Shown: one piece after another, positions 1-7,200 of the stretch
How positions within the stretch are numbered: the stretch's first letter is position 1
How the letters are laid out: every line of letters starts with the position of its first letter
Assembly (NCBI GenBank): GCA_945957075.1
Contig: CAMFJP010000011.1
Coordinates: forward strand, 1 to 16,895
Length of the DNA: 16,895 nucleotides
Origin: an uncultured Chlamydiae bacterium
GTDB taxonomy: Bacteria > Chlamydiota > Chlamydiia > Chlamydiales > Rhabdochlamydiaceae
Direction: 5' to 3'
The notes under the pieces: model-generated
Database searches by the model: none
What the model was told of the DNA's origin: nothing
Seen by the model: only the letters and a program-made list of their open reading frames with translations
Made by a program: the position numbers and the translations under genes

Positions 1-951
1 ATTTTAGACCCTGCGGTCATTGCGCGATTTGAAAAAGAGACAAAAATCAAGGTTAATCTAAACTACTATTCTTCAAACGAAGAACTTTTAGTTAAGCTTA
101 AAGCAAATAAAGGCTTTGGTTACGACCTTATTATCCCATCCGACTATGCTGTCGCTCTTTTGGCACAAGAAGGGCTTTTAAAGCCGTTAGACAAAACGCA
201 ATTGCAATTTTGGAAGCATCTAAACCCGTTACTACTTGGGCACCCCTTCGATCCTGAAAACGTATATTCGATTCCTTTTGAATGGGAGCTTTTTGGCTTT
301 GGAATTGACCAAGACTATTTTAATACACACCCACTAAATCCAAGTTGGGATTTAGTTTTTCGACCTCAAGATCCCATCTACCGCATTGCCATGGTTAATG
401 ACCCCGTTGAGGCCGTTTCCTTTGCGGCTTTTTATCTCTACGGCCCTACAAAAGAGCTTTCCCAAAAACAAATGGAAGGGGTGAAAAGGTTACTTATCGA
501 ACAAAAAAAATGGGTTGAAGCCTATGCAAGTTTTAGAGCAGATTACTTTTTAGCAACGAAAAATTGTCCCGTTGTCATTGCCTCTAGTTCTTATCTATGG
601 CGAACAATGCGCCTATTTCCATTTGTTAAAACTGTTATCCCGAAAGAAGGTACCTTTATTACGATCGAAAACTTATGTGTTCCCGCTTTAACCACAAAAG
701 AGGATGCTGTCTACCGTTTAATAAACTACCTGTATCAACCTGAAATTGTAGCTATGCATTTTCATAAGTTCGGTTTTTTTCCTTCAACAACCAACTCAAT
801 TCCCTATCTAAATATGGATCCTGAAGCAAAAGCCTTAATCTCTTCCTCCCCAGAGGACTTTAGGAAATTTCATTTTATCAATAAAAACCTGCCAGAACAA
901 AAAATTCGTGACCTTTGGGTAGCTATCAAAACCAAATCCCAAGCCGAATAA
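1..951 (+). CDS. potD: Spermidine/putrescine ABC transporter substrate-binding protein (PotD-like), 5' end outside window
   Basis: Reading frame 1 is open from the first base to TAA at 949-951, giving 316 residues. The start and any signal peptide lie left of the window; family members are about 350 residues, so roughly 35-40 residues are missing. Visible family features: DLIIPSDYAV followed by LLAQEGLLKPLD (lobe 1), YSIPFEWELFGFGID (the usual 'P+xWGT.G..YN' region), and a C-terminal LWVAIK typical of PotD. Known role of the family: periplasmic capture of polyamines for the PotABC importer. The permease and ATPase genes would be expected upstream of the window. The TTG at 160 lies inside the conserved domain and is not the start. 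The exact ligand (spermidine, putrescine or another small cation) cannot be decided from sequence. The stop codon forms part of a palindrome. Confidence 0.85.
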   Translation: MLDPAVIARFEKETKIKVNLNYYSSNEELLVKLKANKGFGYDLIIPSDYAVALLAQEGLLKPLDKTQLQFWKHLNPLLLGHPFDPENVYSIPFEWELFGFGIDQDYFNTHPLNPSWDLVFRPQDPIYRIAMVNDPVEAVSFAAFYLYGPTKELSQKQMEGVKRLLIEQKKWVEAYASFRADYFLATKNCPVVIASSSYLWRTMRLFPFVKTVIPKEGTFITIENLCVPALTTKEDAVYRLINYLYQPEIVAMHFHKFGFFPSTTNSIPYLNMDPEAKALISSSPEDFRKFHFINKNLPEQKIRDLWVAIKTKSQAE

Positions 952-974
952 TACCAAAATGCATTTTGGTATTA
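949..974. repeat. Perfect 26-bp palindrome at the end of the potD-like gene
   Basis: Each half is 13 bp: TAATACCAAAATG followed directly by its exact reverse complement. The first three bases are the TAA stop of the potD-like gene. It lies between convergent genes, so it could act as a bidirectional terminator, although no T-tract follows on either strand. The TAATACCAAA word recurs, inverted, in the element at 15863-15977, which suggests a dispersed repeat family rather than a stand-alone terminator. Confidence 0.75.
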
Positions 975-1002
975 GACCTCTTGGTATTATGCAAGAGGTC
1001 TA
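973..1002. repeat. Hairpin with 11-bp arms related to the terminal repeats of the 15863-15977 element
   Basis: The arms are TAGACCTCTTG (973-983) and CAAGAGGTCTA (992-1002), with loop 984-991. The right half reads TTGGTATTATGCAAGAGGTC and closely matches TTGGTATTACGCAAGATGTC near 15956-15975. It overlaps the palindrome at 949-974 by two bases and stops eight bases before the end of the next (minus-strand) gene. It is probably a shortened or rearranged copy of the same repeat family, and may serve as a terminator between convergent genes. Confidence 0.7.
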
Positions 1003-1009
1003 CTATCAT

Positions 1010-1468
1010 CTAGACCGAGCCGTAGTAATAGCCATGCGTGTCTTGTTCTCTTTGTAAGTGACCTCTGGCAGCAGCTCGATCTGCTTCCTGAACCGTACGT
1101 AATTCTCTTTTATCCAACACACAATCTGGCAAAAGAAGAGGGGCGCTTCTAGGTTCTGCTGTAACAGGTCTTGGATACGGAGTATGAAATCCAGATAGCG
1201 CGCTCCATGTTGTCCAAACAGCACAAAGGATCATCGCATTGCCTACAACGCCTGTTGCTACCCCTATGGGTACATGTGGATCATTTATAGCTTCTGCCTG
1301 CGGTAAAATGCCAATATATCCTATGACTGTAGCAGCGATACCAGAGAGTGCGCACCCAGCAATCATCCCTATTTGCGCTAACTTATATTTTGTTGCCACT
1401 GGCGGATTAGACTCTGTCCAACTTCTAAAATCTACAACATTCGCACCTGGATGTATGACTAAAGACAT
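1010..1468 (-). CDS. Small two-helix membrane protein, candidate inclusion-membrane (Inc-like) protein
   Basis: 152 residues, ATG start at 1468. The start is 3 nt downstream of the waaC stop, so the two are probably co-transcribed. The sequence has no family I recognise. Two hydrophobic segments (about residues 31-55 and 67-90, rich in Gly, Ala and Ile) are separated by a short polar turn (QAEAINDPH). A 30-residue hydrophilic N-terminus and a charged 60-residue C-terminal tail flank them. There is no cleavable signal peptide. This bilobed hydrophobic hairpin with cytosol-type tails is the defining profile of chlamydial Inc proteins, which are inserted in the inclusion membrane after type III secretion. 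Any small two-span inner-membrane protein would look similar, so the Inc call is an inference. The gene ends with TAG at 1010-1012, next to the hairpin at 973-1002. Confidence 0.6.
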   Translation of the reverse strand: MSLVIHPGANVVDFRSWTESNPPVATKYKLAQIGMIAGCALSGIAATVIGYIGILPQAEAINDPHVPIGVATGVVGNAMILCAVWTTWSALSGFHTPYPRPVTAEPRSAPLLLPDCVLDKRELRTVQEADRAAARGHLQREQDTHGYYYGSV

Positions 1469-1471
1469 CTA

Positions 1472-2512
1472 TTACCTCTTTAAATTATTAAAAACTTCAT
1501 TAAAAGATACACTACGCAAACATGCCCCGGTAGGGCAGGTGCGGAGCTTTGAACAACGCATTAAAAATGTCTCGTTGTAAGGACAAGATCCCTGAAAACA
1601 TCTATTGTGTTCCCCAAACGGTTTATAGACAGCAGAAGACGAGGGTCCAAAAAAGCTAAAACTTGGAATATGCGTTGTAGCCGACAAATGCAATAAAGCA
1701 GAGTCAGCGGAAATTACAAGGTCCATATTTCTCATTAAAGCTTGTATAAAGGGTAAAGACACCTCTCCAACAAGAAGCACCCTCTCCGGGGCTAATTGTT
1801 TTAAAAAAAGTGCCCTTTTCTTTTCTTCCTCCCCTCGAAACACAAGAATAAAAACAGGATCTTTATAATAAGCAATAAACTCCGTCCAAATGGCATCTGG
1901 TAGCTGTTTATTACGCCATATGGATCCTGGAGCAATCAACCATTTAGGCCTATGTTGCAAGGCATCAGAAGATAAAATTTTAGATAAGAACAACTGTTCC
2001 TCATTGGAAATTCGAAGAGCCACCGTGGAGGAAATCTCAGGGTCTTTATCTTGAAAATATTGACCTATAAGATGCAAATATCTTTTAGAGGCATGAAGCG
2101 CTTTAGATATTTCAATATGGCGATTTGTGCATAAAATATTAGGCTTTTCAGCGACACTGTGCCAACCAAATCCTACTTTAATTTTAGCTGGGATGCAGGC
2201 CGTAATCAAGGCGGACTTGCAGTTACCTTGCAAATCAAAAACAAGATCTACTGGACAGATGCTCTTCTTAAATTCCCTAACTTTTTGAAAATAGGTAATA
2301 CAATTTTTTCGCCATGCCTGCGTATCTATTGTATGTACTTGATCTATAAGAGGATGAGACCTTAACAATGTTTCAGCTGGACGCTCTGCAATCCAAGTAA
2401 CGTGAATAGAGGGAAACCTGTTCTTAAGATAGTGCAATCCTACAAATGCTTGTATAATATCCCCTAAAGAAGAGGTCTTTACAATAGCTACGGAATTTAC
2501 CATGAAAGACAT
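1472..2512 (-). CDS. waaC: ADP-heptose:LPS heptosyltransferase I (WaaC-like, glycosyltransferase family 9)
   Basis: 346 residues. It transfers L-glycero-D-manno-heptose from ADP-heptose onto Kdo of the LPS inner core, on the cytoplasmic face of the inner membrane. Family features: VKTSSLGD at residues 11-18 (Asp18 matches the catalytic Asp of WaaC), TWIAER, DLVFDLQGNCKSA (89-101), GFGWHSVAEKP, GSIWRNKQLP (Lys202 at the nucleotide-sugar site), and DSALLHLSA with FFGPSSSAVYKPFG (270-300). TSSLGD and the GF.W..(R/A)EKP motif favour WaaC over WaaF. The C-terminal tail is unusually Cys-rich (Cys305, 310, 320, 326, 331). A second in-frame ATG at 2503 gives 343 residues starting MVNSVAIVK, equally plausible. 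The gene implies a heptosylated LPS core, which Chlamydiaceae lack. The next gene starts 3 nt downstream. Confidence 0.85.
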   Translation of the reverse strand: MSFMVNSVAIVKTSSLGDIIQAFVGLHYLKNRFPSIHVTWIAERPAETLLRSHPLIDQVHTIDTQAWRKNCITYFQKVREFKKSICPVDLVFDLQGNCKSALITACIPAKIKVGFGWHSVAEKPNILCTNRHIEISKALHASKRYLHLIGQYFQDKDPEISSTVALRISNEEQLFLSKILSSDALQHRPKWLIAPGSIWRNKQLPDAIWTEFIAYYKDPVFILVFRGEEEKKRALFLKQLAPERVLLVGEVSLPFIQALMRNMDLVISADSALLHLSATTHIPSFSFFGPSSSAVYKPFGEHNRCFQGSCPYNETFLMRCSKLRTCPTGACLRSVSFNEVFNNLKR

Positions 2513-2518
2513 GTTAAG

Positions 2519-2540
2519 TTTTCTATCTAGAAAATGTCAA
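2519..2540 (-). promoter_or_regulatory. Possible waaC promoter/operator: TTGACA box next to a 16-bp palindrome
   Basis: On the minus strand TTGACA (2540-2535) is followed immediately by a palindrome with 7-bp arms, TTTTCTA-GA-TAGAAAA (2534-2519). This sits 6 bases ahead of the upstream waaC ATG. The -35 box is a perfect match, but no good -10 hexamer lies 17 bases on (TTAACA is poor). The palindrome could be an operator or chance AT-rich symmetry. Confidence 0.25.
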
Positions 2541-2562
2541 GGAAGGCAAAAAAATCAGCTAA

Positions 2563-2590
2563 TTGGAATTTGAATTTTCTACCTTAAAAT
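2563..2590 (+). promoter_or_regulatory. Possible promoter of the MATE transporter gene
   Basis: TTGGAA (2563-2568) is followed after 16 bases by TAAAAT (2585-2590), one mismatch from TATAAT. Transcription from it would start near 2597, leaving a leader of about 23 nt before the ATG at 2620. This makes the in-frame TTG at 2563 more likely part of a -35 box than a start codon. Judged by eye only. Confidence 0.3.
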
Positions 2591-2619
2591 TGATTGATGA
2601 CATACACTGCCTGTCTCTT

Positions 2620-3996
2620 ATGAATACACAACCTACAAAGTACCCTCCAGGAAGTCTTAGAGAATTTGCAACGCTTGCCCTTCCCTTGATTTTAGTGCTT
2701 TTGTCTGGAGGGCTAATGGAGCTGTGCGACCGTTTGTTTTTAGCCCATTCTTCTTTTACGTATCTTCATGGTTCCCTTTTGTCCTTATATCTGATCCGGG
2801 TGTTCCAAGTCCCTTGTACGCGTGTAGCGCTTATGGCACAGGTTTTTGTTGGTCACCAGTGTGGTGCTGGCTCATACAATAAAGTTGGCCCATACATTTG
2901 GCAAATGATCTGGTTTTCTTTATTATCTACAATCATTGTGGTTCCATTTGGCCTTTTAGCATCCCCTATTTTTTTCAAAGGCAGTTCTATTGAGGAGGTA
3001 GGTTCTTTCTACTTTTGTACCCTGCTTGGGTTTAATTTTTTATTTCCCTTAAGTGCAAGTCTTTCTGCTTTTTATATCGGACGGGGCCGTCCGAAAATGG
3101 TAGTTATAAGCACGGTTGCAGCTCACATGGTAAATATCACTTTAGATGCTCTACTTATACTTGGTATCGAAGGATGGATTCCACCTCTTGGCATCACAGG
3201 CTCTCTACTTGCAAAAATCGCAGCACAACTTGTAATGTGCACAATTTTATTCTGCTATTTTATTAGAAATAAAAATAGAACCACCTATGGAACTAATCAA
3301 TGGATGCTACGCCCCCATCTACTATGGGAGTGTCTACGCATTGGAGTCCCACGATCTTTTACTTCTCTAATTCTACTTGCCGCATGGGCTGCAACCTCTC
3401 ATGTTATGATGAATAAAACAGAGGAGCATCTACTTGTCATATCTATTGGGGGGAGCTTGATTTTGTCTTTTTATTTTATCCCAGAAGGCATGTCGCAAGC
3501 GGTTACAACAATTGCCTCTTACCTGATCGGGGCGAAAAAATATGTACTATTTTGGAAATCTCTACTCTCTTCTTTCATAGGGTTGCTGATATGCGCTTTT
3601 ATTCTTGCAATCCCTCTAATATGTTTTCCAGGTCATGTTCTTAATTTTTTTGGGGCTAACATCCAAAAAAATGTCATGCTACACACTGTAGTTCGATGGA
3701 CGTGGCTATTTTTCGTCTTTCAAGGAGCCAGTTGTCTTATTTTAGGCATATTATTTGCTCTTCAAGATACTTTGTTCCTAATGTGGAGCGCTTGCTTTAT
3801 GTGGATCACAAGCTTTTTACCTATCTATCTTGGTATAGAAAAATGGAACTGGTCTCCAGATAAATTATGGCTAACTATGGCATGCGAAGGGCTGCTTCTT
3901 GGGACGATATATCTAATACGGATGAATTACATATTAAAAGGGGCAAGGTTACCCAAGCCCCTTGCAACACATCCTAGTAGTGATCTCGGAAATTAA
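2620..3996 (+). CDS. MATE-family multidrug/metabolite efflux transporter
   Basis: 458 residues from the ATG at 2620; an in-frame TTG at 2563 would add 19 residues that resemble nothing in the family, so it was not used. The protein is almost entirely hydrophobic with about 12 predicted membrane spans and a central pseudo-repeat. Family hallmarks include the first helix ALPLILVLLSGGLMELCDRLFL, a QVFVGHQCGAG loop, and GWIPPLGITGSLLAKIAAQLV, matching the MATE 'G..GaaiAt...q' helix. MATE proteins are Na+- or H+-coupled antiporters in the inner membrane exporting cationic drugs or metabolites; the substrate here is unknown. The family is typically 440-470 residues, so the gene looks complete. No clear Shine-Dalgarno sequence precedes the ATG. 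It diverges from waaC. Its last 23 bases overlap the 3' end of the convergent SH2-like gene. Confidence 0.85.
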   Translation: MNTQPTKYPPGSLREFATLALPLILVLLSGGLMELCDRLFLAHSSFTYLHGSLLSLYLIRVFQVPCTRVALMAQVFVGHQCGAGSYNKVGPYIWQMIWFSLLSTIIVVPFGLLASPIFFKGSSIEEVGSFYFCTLLGFNFLFPLSASLSAFYIGRGRPKMVVISTVAAHMVNITLDALLILGIEGWIPPLGITGSLLAKIAAQLVMCTILFCYFIRNKNRTTYGTNQWMLRPHLLWECLRIGVPRSFTSLILLAAWAATSHVMMNKTEEHLLVISIGGSLILSFYFIPEGMSQAVTTIASYLIGAKKYVLFWKSLLSSFIGLLICAFILAIPLICFPGHVLNFFGANIQKNVMLHTVVRWTWLFFVFQGASCLILGILFALQDTLFLMWSACFMWITSFLPIYLGIEKWNWSPDKLWLTMACEGLLLGTIYLIRMNYILKGARLPKPLATHPSSDLGN

Positions 3997-4258
3997 CAAA
4001 GAGTGCATCTAAATTTTCAGCTCCAAAGTAGCTTCCATTCTGATGTACCCAACGCTGCGCTTTCTTATCGTATTGAAAATCTGCATGTACAACTTCTTTG
4101 TCTTTAGAAACAAAAGACATATAGTAGCTACCGGCATCATCTCCCTTGCTGAGGATATAAGAATCTGCACTTTTTTCTCCTAACAGAGTCCTTTTCACCT
4201 CTGTAAGAGAAAGATCTCCTTTCCATGCATCATGTTGTTCAGGATGTTGGCTGCTCAT
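3974..4258 (-). CDS. Stand-alone SH2-like domain protein (candidate effector)
   Basis: 94 residues. The whole protein can be laid over an SH2 domain in order: AWKGDLSLTEVKRTLL (12-26) for the 'W(Y/F).G.(I/L)S..EAE.LL' start; DSYILSKGD (32-40) for 'G.FLVR.S'; GSYYMSFV (43-50) for 'GSY.LSV'; VVHADF (56-61) for 'V.HY.I' with the conserved His58; and YFGAENLDALFVNF (77-90) for the closing 'F..L..LV..Y'. The phosphotyrosine-binding arginine (beta-B5) is replaced by Ser37, and the alpha-A arginine is also absent, so classical phosphotyrosine binding is doubtful. Host-directed SH2 proteins are known in Legionella; extending that role here is inference. There is no signal peptide or membrane segment. 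The start overlaps the preceding gene by 20 nt and has a perfect AGGAGG. The 3' end overlaps the MATE gene. Confidence 0.65.
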   Translation of the reverse strand: MSSQHPEQHDAWKGDLSLTEVKRTLLGEKSADSYILSKGDDAGSYYMSFVSKDKEVVHADFQYDKKAQRWVHQNGSYFGAENLDALFVNFRDHY

Positions 4259-7200
4259 GACAATCCTCCTTTAATGGATTTTTAGAAATGTAGGCGTATT
4301 TAAAATCTAAACGCCCAAGCGACGACATATATACCCCATGCAAATGTTCTTTTTTTGCATACGATTCCATATCGTGAAAAAGAGGTATTACCGGTAGCTC
4401 ATCAATTAAGATGCGCTCGGCTCTACCAAAATGATAGTAGCGTTTTACTTCATCTCGCTCTGAAAACGCGCTATATAAAATTTTGCGAAACAAGACATCA
4501 TCCCAACGAGCAAAATTCATAGGATTTTTCGTATGTGCAAAGGGGGCCAATGTATAAATGGGATCATTAATTAATGCAGACCAGCTAAGAGCAGCTATCT
4601 GATAATCGCCCGACAGTAATTTAGAAAAAAGTGAGGGCCAAGTATGTGCCTCTGTTACACATTGGACTCCTAAAACATCTCTCCACTGCTGCTGAATAAG
4701 GGATGCTACTTGCGTCCGCAGTTCTCGATCGACATGTAAAAAGGTGAAAATAGGAAAATGCCTTCTTTCAATACCAAGCTCTTGCAAGGCTTCATAAAAC
4801 AGTCTTTCAGCAGCCTCTGGCTGACCATCTTCTAACGTGCACCCTGGATGCTGAGAGTGGATTAGTGGAACTGGGGTTCCAGCTGGGACTCCTTCATAAG
4901 CAAGCGTGTCAATAATTTTTTTTCTATCGATTGCATAAGCAAGTGCCTTACGGACCTTGGGATGATGAAAAGGAAACCTGGTAACATTACATACGCTCCA
5001 ATACGTCGAATTAGAAAAACATTGCCTTTTTCTATTGTCATATTTTTTGATGAAATGCGCTCCCCAGGCTGGTGTCATGGGACGCCCTACCCAATCTACT
5101 TTATTATGTTGAAACATTTCAAAAGCAGAAGCAACCGGCGCCTTTGAGATTAAAATCTCATCCAAACGAACGTTTGTATGGTCCCAATAATACGGATTTT
5201 TTACGAGCTTATACCCGCTAGACACTGTATCAGCAAGACAAAAAGGACCGCTACACACATAAGATAAACCTCTTTGCGTTGGCCAATTGGGATGCATCTG
5301 ATCGACAATATGATTTACAGGAGCAAAAAGAGAATGCGCTGTGAGTTCTAAAAAATGTGGAGCTGGATGCTCTAACTCTACAACAAGTGTCCTTGCATCT
5401 TTAGCATATACCCCAATTTGATCTATGCAACAGGTTCCTTCCTTGGCAGCTTCTGCATTTTTAATACAATAAAACAAATGAACAAAAGGCGTTTTGAAAT
5501 TAGGAGAAAGTATCTTTTTCCATGTATATGCAAAATCATAAGCTGTAATTTTGGTTCCATTCGACCAAAGAGCATCTCTCAAAAGAAATTTATATGTTTT
5601 TAAATCTTCAGAAATATATACAGCGCATGCAATCGCACACACAGGCGCGCCGTTTTTATCAATGCGCATAAGTCCATCGTATAACATTCTAAGCATCTCT
5701 TCGAACGCATCGCCAACTTCTACCCTAGGGTCTAAAGACACAGGAAGAAGTGGCAAACTTAACCGCAAAACCTGTGCATTTTGATGATTCTTATTCCATA
5801 CACGCAAGGCCTCTTGAACAGAAGATAAAAAAGCTCTCCTTTTTTCAGTATCTAGCTCTTTATAAATCAAATTCAAAGAGCAAACCCCCTGTGCATTGAC
5901 AACTGTGGAAACTGTCACTGCCGGATCTATAGAAATGCCCTCCTGGAAACCAGGTATTTCTGTACGTATAGATAAAAATAAATGAGGGTGCTCATCACAA
6001 ACTTTAAGTACATATCCATATTGCGCAGGCAAAGTCTCTTTAAGAGTATCTAAAAACACTTCAAATAGACGTGCAAGAGAGGAAAGAGAAAGGGTGAATT
6101 GCGATTCTACTGGAGTTAAAGAAAAAAAGAAGGTGTCTAGAAAATCAAGATTATCTTCATCAACATCTGCGAACTGCCGTCTTAGCTCTGAAAGCATTTT
6201 CTCCTGCTCAGAAATCAAACCGCCGTTATAGTCTCGTACTCCTCCAAGAGCTTTTGTTAAAATCTTTAGGACATGTCTTCGTGCTCTATAAAAATTCACA
6301 GAAGAATCTTTCATTAAAAAGCTACTCTCCTTATCAATCTTTAATCGAAACACATGGGCCTCTTGTGGATATTTTCCACGCAGCGTACCCAAACGCCTTG
6401 TCCAATCGGGTACATACTGTACGCCCAAAGCAGCAAAATAATCCCCTATGGGCAGTGTATCCTTCTTAACAATCCGGGCAAGCAAAACAGTAAATACAAG
6501 CGATGTCGAGGTCTGTTCTTCTAAAAAGATCATTACTTGAGGAATATCCGACACGTACCGAAGCTCTTGTTTCAAGCGCAGGATATTTTTCATAACCTCT
6601 TCTTCATTACGCGCTTTAAATAGAACAGAGCTTCTTCTCTCTACACGCTTGCGCAACTCATTTTCAAGCTGCATTTTTAAAAGATGAATTTCCTGAAAAG
6701 AAAATGGCGTCCCCTCTCTTTTTTCTAATTCGAGATAAAGAAGGCGTGTAGTACCCTCTTCTCTGGAATAAAAAGACCCATGTACAGCACGCACATGGGG
6801 ACAAAATTGTTGGACAGCCAACACAAGATGTGTATCTTCTAAACAATCATGAGGATCTGGTAGAGCTGCAGCTACAATAAGCCCCAAACACAAACTACTA
6901 CCAAAAGCAAATGTCAGCTTTGTCTGTACAATGCGTACACGGATATGCGAGATATGAGGTGCAAACCGCGCAAGCTGCATAACTTCTTTATGCATAAAAT
7001 AGTGTGAACACATAAGGCGCACTAAGTGCTTAGGGGAGCGATGCAACCGAAATGTCTTTTCTGTTACAATTAAAAACCTATAGAATTCTTTTAAAATACC
7101 CGTTTCCAAACGGTGCGGCCACCTTTGCATGACCTGAAGTAAAATGTCCCTTATAGGCTCTGCATCTTCGTGACTTGGAATAGATGGCATGTGTGCAGCA

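Noticed and set aside
949..1002. CRISPR-like repeat array
   Set aside because: There are only two non-identical palindromes with no regularly spaced spacers and no cas genes.
1239..1580. 113-codon open frame on the plus strand
   Set aside because: It lies antisense across the small membrane-protein gene and the 3' end of waaC, both of which have better support; its product shows no family features.
2465..2482. A further copy of the AGAGGTCT repeat end
   Set aside because: The match is short, lies inside the conserved coding region of waaC, and lacks the flanking TTGGTATTA block.
2563..2565. TTG start for the MATE gene
   Set aside because: The extra 19 residues are not MATE-like and the TTG sits in a plausible -35 box; the ATG at 2620 gives a normal-length protein.
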